From Citrobacter sp. wls619 (GTDB lineage Bacteria; Pseudomonadota; Gammaproteobacteria; Enterobacterales; Enterobacteriaceae): 38,150 nucleotides of DNA. This document shows, piece by piece, positions 22,280-29,631 of the stretch (the first letter of the stretch is position 1; every line of letters begins with the position of its first letter). A model generated the notes under the pieces. That model had not been told where the DNA came from. It ran no database searches and saw nothing but the letters and a program-made list of their open reading frames with translations. The stretch lies in assembly GCF_005281345.1 (NCBI RefSeq), contig NZ_SZXJ01000055.1, forward strand, positions 1-38,150. The letters are read 5' to 3'. Made by a program: the position numbers and the translations under genes.

Positions 22280-22312
22280 AGCCCGTTATTTTGAACATTT
22301 TTCCCATCTCAC

Positions 22313-22338
22313 AAGGTCGCCACTGAGCGGCCTTTTTG
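22313..22338 (+). terminator. Terminator before the prohead protease gene
   Basis: An AAGGTCGC / GCGGCCTT stem with one wobble pair and loop CACTGA is followed by TTTTTG. It is inside the late operon and would need antitermination. Confidence 0.75.
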
Positions 22339-22363
22339 TTGCCCGTAATCGAGCAGGTAACCC

Positions 22364-23629
22364 ATGAAATATTTCTTCACTACACGCCTGGGAGAAACGC
22401 GTTATCTGCAGGCGGATGGCTCACTGCTGTGTAAAGACGTACCGATCGCACGTACAGGAACGCAGGTCTACTTACCCGAAGAAATCGACCTCGAGCCTGA
22501 CGCCAGCGGCACAGTGACGGTCTGGCGAACGGAAGATGAGGTGTTTTCCCCGGAAACGATGGCGAGCTTTGAGGGCGTGGCCGTCACGCTGGGACATCCA
22601 GAGGATAGTCTGGGCAACATCGTATTCGTTAACCCATCTAACTTTGCTGAGCTGGCGCACGGACATATTCAGAACGTCCGACGCGGCACCGGCGATAAAT
22701 CGGATCTGCTCATTGCTGACGTGCTGATTAAACGGCAGGAAGCAATCGACGCGGTGAATTCTGGCCTGACCGATGTCAGTTGCGGCTATGACGCGCAGTA
22801 CAAGCAACTGGCACCCGGCAAGGGCAAGCAATACCAAATCACAGGTAACCACCTCGCTGTCGGCATTGACCGGGGGCGTGCTGGTGGCCGCTGTGCAATC
22901 GGGGATTCCATCCCATCAACAACAAAGGAGAAGCCTGTAATGTCATGGCTTAAAAAACTGGCTCAGGCCATTAAGACGAAAGATGAGGATGCACTGGCAA
23001 AACTCATCGATGAAGCGCCGGACATGCCGTCTGATGGCATGGCTTCAATCCCCGGTGTAACTATCAACATGAATGCTCCAGCGCAGTCTACCGCGCTCCC
23101 TGAAGCGAATCGCTCCACTACGGACGAAAGCGATCCGAATAAAGAGAAAACTGGTGATGAAGAAATTCCTGACTGGGCGAAAGCGTTGCTGGTTCGCCTG
23201 GAAAAGCTGGAGGGTAAAACCACCGATGGCGATCCGGACCTGGGCAACATGACCACCGACGAAGACGAAGAAGAAAACCGCAAAGTGACGGGTGATGCAG
23301 CCTTTAAGCGCAACCTGATCGCCGATGCGGAAATTATCTGTCCTGGCTTTCAGCCTGCCAGCGATAAGAGCCTTAAACGTCAGGTGCTGAATCACGCAAT
23401 GCGCACCGGCGACAGCCTGAAATCGTTCGGCGTGGATGATTTCTACAAAGCGCCAAAGGCCACGGTCGACGCGGTGTTTACTGCCGCTGTGGCGCTGCAT
23501 AAGGCGAAAAATCAGCTGACCCCGCTGAACAACATTACCCGCACCACGGACAGCGGAATCAGCACTAAGCATCTTTCCCCGGCAGAACTGAACAAGGTCA
23601 ACGCCGAATTCTGGGCAAAAAACAAATAA
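22364..23629 (+). CDS. Prohead protease (DUF2213) fused in frame to scaffold
   Basis: This 421-residue protein has an N-terminal maturation protease (about 1-182) followed by a scaffolding region. The protease shows VTLGHPED (His78), DVSCGYDAQY (Ser139), NHLAVGIDRGRAGGR (His163), the DUF2213 pattern with a His-Ser catalytic pair. The second half is acidic, helical and low in complexity, as expected of scaffold. It probably cleaves scaffold and itself during head maturation. A strong internal start at 22940 yields the scaffold alone. Confidence 0.85.
   Translation: MKYFFTTRLGETRYLQADGSLLCKDVPIARTGTQVYLPEEIDLEPDASGTVTVWRTEDEVFSPETMASFEGVAVTLGHPEDSLGNIVFVNPSNFAELAHGHIQNVRRGTGDKSDLLIADVLIKRQEAIDAVNSGLTDVSCGYDAQYKQLAPGKGKQYQITGNHLAVGIDRGRAGGRCAIGDSIPSTTKEKPVMSWLKKLAQAIKTKDEDALAKLIDEAPDMPSDGMASIPGVTINMNAPAQSTALPEANRSTTDESDPNKEKTGDEEIPDWAKALLVRLEKLEGKTTDGDPDLGNMTTDEDEEENRKVTGDAAFKRNLIADAEIICPGFQPASDKSLKRQVLNHAMRTGDSLKSFGVDDFYKAPKATVDAVFTAAVALHKAKNQLTPLNNITRTTDSGISTKHLSPAELNKVNAEFWAKNK
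22940..23629 (+). CDS. Nested scaffolding protein from an internal start
   Basis: In frame with the protease, Met193 (MSWLKKLAQAIK) is preceded by AAAGGAG at nine bases, a near-perfect ribosome-binding site in the middle of an open frame. The 229-residue product is acidic and helical (DEDEEENRK, then LHKAKNQL). This copies the lambda C/Nu3 arrangement, in which the scaffold is made in excess from the 3-prime part of the protease gene. Inferred from sequence only. Confidence 0.7.
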   Translation: MSWLKKLAQAIKTKDEDALAKLIDEAPDMPSDGMASIPGVTINMNAPAQSTALPEANRSTTDESDPNKEKTGDEEIPDWAKALLVRLEKLEGKTTDGDPDLGNMTTDEDEEENRKVTGDAAFKRNLIADAEIICPGFQPASDKSLKRQVLNHAMRTGDSLKSFGVDDFYKAPKATVDAVFTAAVALHKAKNQLTPLNNITRTTDSGISTKHLSPAELNKVNAEFWAKNK

Positions 23630-23640
23630 GGTAAATCATC

Positions 23641-24144
23641 ATGGCAGGTACTGCATATTTAACGCGCATGCCCCTGGGCATTGCCGGGGGCGTTACCCGT
23701 CCTCGTGATCTCACCATCGAGCCGGTTAGCCTGGATCACACGAAGCAGTTCGCGTCCTACGGGCTGGTTGGTAAATACGTGAACGATAAATTCGTTCCGC
23801 TGGAATCTGGCGACACCATCAGCAAAGTGAAAGGGATTCTGGTTCGACCGTTCCCGATTACCTCTGCTCTGGACCTTGCTTACATCGGTGTGACGGCTAA
23901 TCAGGTTGGTGACAACCTGAAACGTGGTTACATCTGCGTAACTGCTACAGCAGGCAACGCGGCGACCGCGAAAAAAGGCGATCCGGTTTACGTTCGCGTG
24001 GCTGGTGGCACCACTCAAAGCCCGGTTGGCTCCTTTGTGCTGTCTCCGGACTCTACCGCATCAAATACACCTCAGCTGCCAAATGCAGAGGTCATGGGGC
24101 CAGGTGAAGCCGACGGCCGTATTGAAATCGCTTATAACATCTGA
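23641..24144 (+). CDS. Capsid cement/decoration protein
   Basis: This 167-residue glycine- and valine-rich beta protein lies between protease/scaffold and the major capsid gene, the standard place for a structural cement protein of this lineage. Segments such as RPRDLTIEPVSLD, YGLVGKYVNDKFVPLESGD and KKGDPVYVRVAGG fit the cement family that stabilises the expanded shell. It has no signal sequence and no cysteine pair. A TAAGG lies just upstream of the ATG. Confidence 0.8.
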   Translation: MAGTAYLTRMPLGIAGGVTRPRDLTIEPVSLDHTKQFASYGLVGKYVNDKFVPLESGDTISKVKGILVRPFPITSALDLAYIGVTANQVGDNLKRGYICVTATAGNAATAKKGDPVYVRVAGGTTQSPVGSFVLSPDSTASNTPQLPNAEVMGPGEADGRIEIAYNI

Positions 24145-24155
24145 GGGAATAATTA

Positions 24156-25103
24156 ATGTTTACAATTGACAGAGCGACCATCGACTCCACCGGCGCGTTT
24201 CTCGTCGGCGAACTGGAGCGCATGGATCAGACGCTGAACATGCCTTTAGTGTCCTACAAATGGTCACGCGACATGCCGCTGCGCAGCGACATTTCTATCG
24301 CTGATGAAGTGTCATCCTTCACTAATACCGATTTCGTGGGTGTTGGTGGTCCAAACCCTAACGGTAAAAACTGGATCGGCAAAAAAGCTACTGCCATTCC
24401 TGGTATCGAACTCGATATTCAGCCTACCCGTAACAACCTCACCTTGTGGGGGCAGGAAATCAGCTGGACGGTGCCGGAACTGGCTTCTGCCCAGAAACTG
24501 GGCCGTCCGGTTGATGTCCAGAAATACGAAGGCATGAAACTGAAGTGGAACATGGACACCGACGAACAGGTTTATATCGGTGATAACGAGCTCGGCGTTG
24601 CTGGCCTGCTGAACCTGCCGGATGTTACTCCTGTTGCTGCAGCTGCAGCGTGGACCGCAACCACCGATCCGGATGTGATTGTTCAGGATATCAACCTGGT
24701 ACTGTCTGATGGCTGGGTTCGTTCTGGTTATGCGGTCTGCCCGGCGAAAATCGGTCTGGCGCCGGAGCTGTTCGGCCTGCTGGCGAGCAAAAAGGTTTCC
24801 TCTGCAGGGAATATCTCTGTGCTGGAATACGTGAAGATTAACACCATCGCGTTTCAGGAAAACGGTACACCACTGGAGATCGTCTCCATAAAGTGGGCCT
24901 CCAAGCGTGGCGCTGGTGGCGCGCATCGTATCGTTGCTTACACCCAGGACGAAAAATACGTTCGCTTCCCAATGGTTCCTCTGCTGAACACTCCGCTGGA
25001 GTATCGCGGCCTGCAGCAGTTGACCACTTACTACGGCAAGCTGGGCCAGGTGGAAACCCCGTATTCCAATACGATCTCTTACCTGGACGTTCCGGCGTCT
25101 TAA
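24156..25103 (+). CDS. Major capsid protein (DUF2184)
   Basis: This 315-residue shell protein has an HK97-like fold. The N-terminal helix (STGAFLVGELERMDQTL), the ISWTVPELASAQKLG segment and the C-terminal YVRFPMVPLLNTPLEYRG are DUF2184 features. No separate N-terminal delta domain is seen, consistent with a separate scaffold. It is followed immediately by a strong terminator, which could set high capsid expression relative to downstream genes. Confidence 0.9.
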   Translation: MFTIDRATIDSTGAFLVGELERMDQTLNMPLVSYKWSRDMPLRSDISIADEVSSFTNTDFVGVGGPNPNGKNWIGKKATAIPGIELDIQPTRNNLTLWGQEISWTVPELASAQKLGRPVDVQKYEGMKLKWNMDTDEQVYIGDNELGVAGLLNLPDVTPVAAAAAWTATTDPDVIVQDINLVLSDGWVRSGYAVCPAKIGLAPELFGLLASKKVSSAGNISVLEYVKINTIAFQENGTPLEIVSIKWASKRGAGGAHRIVAYTQDEKYVRFPMVPLLNTPLEYRGLQQLTTYYGKLGQVETPYSNTISYLDVPAS

Positions 25104-25112
25104 CCTGAAACA

Positions 25113-25135
25113 GGCGGGGAAACCCGCCTTTTTTT
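25113..25135 (+). terminator. Terminator after the major capsid gene
   Basis: A GGCGGG / CCCGCC stem with GAAA tetraloop is followed by seven T residues, a strong intrinsic terminator placed nine bases after the capsid stop and inside the late operon. Confidence 0.9.
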
Positions 25136-25148
25136 ATGGAGCAAAAAC

Positions 25149-25559
25149 ATGAAATACGTTGTTTCCGGTGGCGCGACTCTCAGCTTTGCCGACGGTTCTA
25201 AATTTGAGCTGTCTCAGGGCATCCACGACAGTTCCTCTTTCCCGAAAGAAGTTAAGGACCACTGGGCCTTTAAAGCCTATGCGCGCCCGATTGACGAAGC
25301 CGATCTGGCGAACGAGCAGAGCAATGAAGACCTTTCCGCGAGCCTTGTTCTCCTGGTAGAAGAAAATAACACCCTGAAAGCGCAGCTGGCTGAGCATGAA
25401 AAAACCATCACCGCGCTGGGGAATGAAAACACAGACCTGAAAGGGCAACTGGCAGCCGCTCAGGCACCAGCAGGCGGTAAACCTGCCGACAGCACGGACA
25501 AAACCGATAACACCGGCGGGGACGCGAAAAATGCCAAAAAACAGCAGGCTTCCGACTAA
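25149..25559 (+). CDS. STY1053-type phage structural-region protein
   Basis: This 136-residue protein has a small N-terminal domain (MKYVVSGGATLSFADGSKF, then GIHDSSSFPKEVKDHWAF), a coiled coil (LVEENNTLKAQLAEHEKTI) and a disordered polar tail. It fits the STY1053 family found between capsid and head-tail connector genes. Its role is not established; an accessory head protein is likely. It overlaps the next gene by 29 bases. Confidence 0.75.
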   Translation: MKYVVSGGATLSFADGSKFELSQGIHDSSSFPKEVKDHWAFKAYARPIDEADLANEQSNEDLSASLVLLVEENNTLKAQLAEHEKTITALGNENTDLKGQLAAAQAPAGGKPADSTDKTDNTGGDAKNAKKQQASD

Positions 25560-25941
25560 CGATCAGTTCCGCACAGACTTTCCCGAGTTCGCCGATAAAA
25601 CCCGCTACCCTGACCCCTCAGTGAATTTCTATCTGGGGCAGGCTGATTCGCTCCTGAATCAGGACGTGCAGGGCGATCAGTTCGTCTACCTTGCTGAACT
25701 ATTCACGGCTCACTATACGGAGCTGCGCGGCCGCACGCTGGCCGCCGCTGCCGCTGGTGGTGTGAACAGCAACGGCGCAGCAGGTGTCGTGTCCTCTAAG
25801 TCCGTGGATAAGGTTTCAGTGAGCTATGACGTGTCCGGGGTAATCAATCCGGATGCTGGTTTCTGGAACAGCACCGCCTACGGGCGCGAGTTCTACTGGT
25901 GGTGGTCGATGTTCGGCGCTGGTGGCAGGCAACTGCTATGA
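25531..25941 (+). CDS. Head-tail connector/adaptor (DUF4054)
   Basis: This 136-residue adaptor probably docks below the portal. It shows the DUF4054 layout: N-terminal DQFRTDFPEFADKTRYPD, helical ADSLLNQDVQGDQFVYLAELFTAHY interrupted by polar turns, then an alanine/glycine loop and a C-terminal STAYGREFYWWWSMFGAGG. It starts in the tail of the upstream gene and ends in an ATGA overlap with the next. Confidence 0.82.
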   Translation: MPKNSRLPTNDQFRTDFPEFADKTRYPDPSVNFYLGQADSLLNQDVQGDQFVYLAELFTAHYTELRGRTLAAAAAGGVNSNGAAGVVSSKSVDKVSVSYDVSGVINPDAGFWNSTAYGREFYWWWSMFGAGGRQLL

Positions 25942-26444
25942 AAAGCGGGTTAACGGTTCGTGCTGATAACGCCGTGGCTGTTTTGGAATCCCTCCGCCAG
26001 TTATCCGGAATGGATGTGCTGGTGGGAATACCTGAGGACAAGGCAGGGCGTGAGGATGGCTCTCCGATTAATAACGCGGAACTGGGCTACCTCCACTCGA
26101 CGGGCGCAACGGTGGAAATCGACGGTACAACGGTCACGCTTCCCCCGCGGCCTTTTCTGGATATGGGGATCGAGGATTCAAAACCCCGAACCACTGCACA
26201 CCTCAAGGCAGCGGCAACCGCCGCGCTGGAGGGGCAGACTGAAGCAGCAGTGCGTGAGCTGGAGAGCGCCGGACAGATTGCCCGTGACGCTGCAAAAGCC
26301 GTTATCGGTGCTGGTGACCGGTTGCACCCACTTTCTGAGAAAACCCTCGAACGCAGAAGGGCCGAGGACATTCCCGGCGAAAAGCCGCTGTATGCCCACG
26401 GATACCTGTTGCGCTCAATTAACTACGTCGTGAGGAAAAAATAA
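25938..26444 (+). CDS. HK97 gp10-like neck / head-closure protein
   Basis: This 168-residue protein contains MDVLVGIPEDKAGRED, NNAELGYLHSTGAT and PPRPFLDMGI, the pattern of phage neck or virion-morphogenesis proteins related to HK97 gp10 and Mu gpG. The C-terminal PLYAHGYLLRSINYVV is shared with that group. It starts at ATGA overlapping the connector stop; a longer in-frame start at 25899 would lie inside the connector and lacks support. Confidence 0.75.
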   Translation: MKSGLTVRADNAVAVLESLRQLSGMDVLVGIPEDKAGREDGSPINNAELGYLHSTGATVEIDGTTVTLPPRPFLDMGIEDSKPRTTAHLKAAATAALEGQTEAAVRELESAGQIARDAAKAVIGAGDRLHPLSEKTLERRRAEDIPGEKPLYAHGYLLRSINYVVRKK

Positions 26445-26848
26445 TGCCTCTTCTCGATGTGAGCGATGTTCTTCTCGATCCCGACTTCATGGACACCAGT
26501 CTGGTGTGTCACCGGCAAGTTCAGACGGTGGATGAGGACAATTTCACGAAAAACACAGCTCAGGATATCCCATTCTCTGGCGTGGTGACGGTTGACCGTT
26601 CTCTGGAAGCCAGGCGAATGGCGGCAGGCCAGAACATCAGCGGCGCGATCCTCATCGTGACGCAGTTCAGATTAACCCAGGGTCAGCCCGGTTCAGACAG
26701 CGCCCCGCGACTTGATGCCGATATCGTGAGCTATAACGGGCGCGCTTACCGGGTGACATTTGTCGATCCGTACACCAGTTACGGCGCCGGATTCGTCCAG
26801 GCGCATTGTGAGCTGGTGGACTTTAACGGAGGGACGCCAGTTGAGTAA
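26444..26848 (+). CDS. Head-tail joining protein
   Basis: This 134-residue beta-rich protein (FSGVVTVDRSLEARRMAAG, ISGAILIVTQFRLTQG, VSYNGRAYRVTFVDPYTSYG) is of the size and position of head-completion or tail-stopper proteins. It overlaps both neighbours by one to eight bases in the connector block. The assignment is by context and beta-barrel look rather than by a named family. Confidence 0.65.
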   Translation: MPLLDVSDVLLDPDFMDTSLVCHRQVQTVDEDNFTKNTAQDIPFSGVVTVDRSLEARRMAAGQNISGAILIVTQFRLTQGQPGSDSAPRLDADIVSYNGRAYRVTFVDPYTSYGAGFVQAHCELVDFNGGTPVE

Positions 26849-27386
26849 TGACAGCACCGCGCGCGGTTATCTGACGCCTGTCGGGGATAGCCCCCAGTAT
26901 GACGAGGCGCTGGAGCGTGAGATCAGCCGGTGGATTCGTGGCGTTTCTGGCTTGCCGGCCGCGCTTGTTTTCCCCCGATGGACTGACCCGCAGCCGCAGA
27001 TCCCCAACAACGGGGTGACGTGGTGCGCCTTCGGTATCACTACCGTTCCCCAGCCGTTAAGCCAGTCCGATGTTCAGGTTTCGGAAGAACAGTCCGAGCA
27101 ATGGACATGGGAACAGGTAACGGTGATTTGCTGCTTCTATGGCCCTCTGGGGGCCAACACTGCATCAACTTTCCGCGCGGGGATATTCGTCGAGCAGAAC
27201 AACGCCGAGCTGAATCGCTCGGGGCTTTCGCTGGTGGAGACCGGGACTATCTACAACTTGCCAGAGCTCATTAATAACCAGTGGGTGAGGCGCTACGACC
27301 TCACCATTACGCTGTCCCGCAAAAACATTCGTACCTACAACGTCCGGACGCTGCAAGATGCGCCCGTCTCATTTTTCGGAGACTAA
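26841..27386 (+). CDS. Tail terminator / neck protein (LIC_12616, gp12-like)
   Basis: This 181-residue protein is read from a TTG at 26841, eight bases after GGAGG and overlapping the upstream stop; no ATG fits. Motifs VTWCAFGITTVPQPLSQSD, EQWTWEQVTVICCFYGPLG and LINNQWVRRYDLTITLSRK match the neck terminator family that caps the tail tube. It lies directly before the sheath gene. Confidence 0.78.
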   Translation: MSNDSTARGYLTPVGDSPQYDEALEREISRWIRGVSGLPAALVFPRWTDPQPQIPNNGVTWCAFGITTVPQPLSQSDVQVSEEQSEQWTWEQVTVICCFYGPLGANTASTFRAGIFVEQNNAELNRSGLSLVETGTIYNLPELINNQWVRRYDLTITLSRKNIRTYNVRTLQDAPVSFFGD

Positions 27387-27389
27387 ATT

Positions 27390-28535
27390 ATGCCGCAGGG
27401 ATTACCTGTATCTAACGTCGTGAATGTCGACGTGATCATTGGGCCGCGTGCGGCTACTGGTCGAAACTTTGGTTCACTGCTCATTCTCGGGAGCTCGACG
27501 GTTATCCCGGTTTCTGAGCGTATTCGCCTCTACTCATCCCCTGAAGATATCGGCTCTGATTTCGGCGTGGATAGCCCAGAATATGAAGCCGCGACCGTGT
27601 ATTTCTCCCAGTCGCCGAAGCCTCAGCAGGTGTACGTGGGCCGCTGGGCAAAAACGCTGGTATCTGCAGAGAGCGGTTCAACGGAAACACTGCTGCAGGC
27701 CGTGAACGCCGTACTGAATTACACGAGCTGGTATGGCCTTGCCGTTGCTGATGATGACGATATCGACGACGCTGACTGGCTGAGCGTGGCCGCCGCGATC
27801 GAGTCTTCCAGTCTCAGCCGAATTCTGGCGATTACCACGGCAGATCCCCAGACGGTAAACGCGACCTCTACTACCGACCTGGCTTATAAACTGAAGGCGG
27901 CAAAATACAGCCGTACGTTTGTGCAGTATTCCACCAGCAGCAAGTACGCTGCGCTGTCTGCGTTTGGCCGTGCGTTTACGGTGAATTTCAACGGCAGTAA
28001 CACCACCATTACCCTGAAATTCAAGCAGGAACCGGGTATCACCTACGAGACTCTGGATCTCAGCCAGGCTAAGGCGCTGGATGCCAAAAACTGTAACGTT
28101 TACGTGTATTACGAGAACGATACGGCAATTCTGCAGCAGGGCGTCATGTCCAGCGGCGATTTCTTCGATGAGCGCCACGGGCTCGACTGGCTGCAGAACT
28201 ACGTTCAGACCAACCTCTATAACCTGCTCTACACCAGCACAACCAAAGTCCCGCAGACTGATGCGGGTGTTACACGTCTTCTTTCCAATGTTGAGAAATC
28301 AATGGATCAGTCTGTCACGAACGGGCTGGTGGCTGCTGGCGTATGGAACGGCGGCCCAATCGGGCAACTGGATTCCGGCGATACGCTGACAAAAGGCTAT
28401 TACGTCTACGCGCAGCCGATTTCCGAGCAGGCGCAGGCAGACCGTGAAGCACGTAAGGCACCGGTTATTCAGGTGGCCTGTAAGCTGGCTGGCGCGGTTC
28501 ATTTCGCTGATGTTCAGATCAACGTCGTTCGCTAA
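27390..28535 (+). CDS. Contractile tail sheath protein (DUF3383)
   Basis: This 381-residue sheath subunit shows that the virion is a myovirus. The N-terminal [16 protein letters not shown], the [20 protein letters not shown] segment and a C-terminal block ([15 protein letters not shown], then [18 protein letters not shown]) fit the DUF3383 sheath group. It is smaller than T4 or P2 sheaths, as in simple Pam3-like tails. AAATT and a weak GGAG precede the ATG. Confidence 0.9.
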   Translation: MPQGLPVSNVVNVDVIIGPRAATGRNFGSLLILGSSTVIPVSERIRLYSSPEDIGSDFGVDSPEYEAATVYFSQSPKPQQVYVGRWAKTLVSAESGSTETLLQAVNAVLNYTSWYGLAVADDDDIDDADWLSVAAAIESSSLSRILAITTADPQTVNATSTTDLAYKLKAAKYSRTFVQYSTSSKYAALSAFGRAFTVNFNGSNTTITLKFKQEPGITYETLDLSQAKALDAKNCNVYVYYENDTAILQQGVMSSGDFFDERHGLDWLQNYVQTNLYNLLYTSTTKVPQTDAGVTRLLSNVEKSMDQSVTNGLVAAGVWNGGPIGQLDSGDTLTKGYYVYAQPISEQAQADREARKAPVIQVACKLAGAVHFADVQINVVR

Positions 28536-28546
28536 GGAGAACATGA

Positions 28547-28987
28547 ATGGCTACTTATTCTTTTATGGACGTCACGGCGTCCCTCTCCGGCCCGACCGGC
28601 GAGATTGATCTGGGCTACGGTTCCGCCAGTTCAGAGGAGGGGATCACCGTTGCAATGGGCGGTCCTAAAAACACTATGACAATTGGTGCTGACGGCGAAG
28701 TGATGCACAGCCTGCACGCGGATAAAAGCGGCACTGTAACCGTCAACCTGCTGAAGACCTCGCCGACAAACAAAAAGCTGTCGCTGGCGTATAACGCACA
28801 GAGTCAGTCCTCAGGTACCTGGGGAAACAACGTCATTGTGATCCGAAATAAGGTAAGCGGAGACATCATCACGGCGCGCAGCGTGGCATTCCAGAAACAG
28901 CCGGATAACGCCAACGCTAAAGCCGGTAATACGATGCCCTGGGTGTTTGACTGCGGCAAAATCGACCAGGTACTCGGAGAGTTTTAA
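28547..28987 (+). CDS. Tail tube protein (DUF3277)
   Basis: This 146-residue tube subunit partners the sheath. The sequence MATYSFMDVTASLSGPTG, then GSASSEEGITVAMG, NTMTIGADGEVMHSLHADKS and a beta-rich C-terminus matches the DUF3277 tube family. AAGGAG lies before the ATG. It sits immediately after the sheath gene, as in most myophages. Confidence 0.9.
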   Translation: MATYSFMDVTASLSGPTGEIDLGYGSASSEEGITVAMGGPKNTMTIGADGEVMHSLHADKSGTVTVNLLKTSPTNKKLSLAYNAQSQSSGTWGNNVIVIRNKVSGDIITARSVAFQKQPDNANAKAGNTMPWVFDCGKIDQVLGEF

Positions 28988-28990
28988 CAG

Positions 28991-29443
28991 ATGGAATTTT
29001 CAATCAAAGGCCACGATTACCGCGTGGCAAAACTCAGCGTTTTTGACCAGTTGAAAGTGACGCGCAAACTGCTGCCAGTTCTGGCGGGCATGATGTCAGA
29101 TTTCGGGAGCATTCGCTCCCTTTTGCCTGCTGATGGCAAAATCGACACCGTGAAATTCGATCAACTGAAGCCGATGTTTGAAACCCTGCTCCCGCGTATC
29201 GCTGAGGAACTGTCTTCCCTGACCGAAGAAGACACCAACGCGATTATTCATCCGTGTCTGTCTGTGGTTTCACGTAAGCATATGGACGGATGGACGCCAG
29301 TATTTAGCAGCGGACAGTTGATGTTTGCCGATATCGACCTGTTGACCATGCTGCAGCTGGTGGCGCGGGTGGTCGCCGATTCACTGGGAAATTTTTTGCC
29401 CGTGAGCCCTACCAGCGCGACGCCGGGCCAGCCTCAGGGTTAA
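28991..29443 (+). CDS. Tail assembly chaperone, short form
   Basis: This 150-residue helical protein between the tube and tape measure genes binds the tape measure during tail assembly. It begins MEFSIKGHDYRVAKLSVFDQ. Its last codons run over a slippery stretch (AAATTTTTTG) and it ends PTSATPGQPQG. This product corresponds to gpG of lambda, with the longer frameshift product listed separately. Confidence 0.82.
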   Translation: MEFSIKGHDYRVAKLSVFDQLKVTRKLLPVLAGMMSDFGSIRSLLPADGKIDTVKFDQLKPMFETLLPRIAEELSSLTEEDTNAIIHPCLSVVSRKHMDGWTPVFSSGQLMFADIDLLTMLQLVARVVADSLGNFLPVSPTSATPGQPQG

Positions 29444-29631
29444 CCCTCAACAGGCTGCCTGACGGGCTGTCTTATCTCCTTGACCCGGTTGACGCCGGGT
29501 TAATCCCTTATTACGCGCTGAAGGATGGATCAGTCGATCTGTGCGATATCGCGCTGATGAATGACCACCTGGCCGTTAAGGCAGACAACCAGCGCCGTAT
29601 TGAGAAATGGAGAGAGGATAATGAACGCTGA
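28991..29631 (+). CDS. Tail assembly chaperone, long form by -1 frameshift
   Basis: The 0-frame passes A-AAT-TTT (29389-29395) and T-TTT-TTG (29392-29398), both canonical -1 slippery heptamers. The -1 frame then stays open through AREPYQRDAG, then YLLDPVDAGLIPYYALKDG and LCDIALMNDHLAV, to a TGA at 29629-29631. The extension resembles the DUF6889 chaperone tail and has no start codon of its own until its last quarter. The fusion would be about 213 residues. It ends inside the tape measure start (29621), the classic G/GT layout. Confidence 0.78.
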
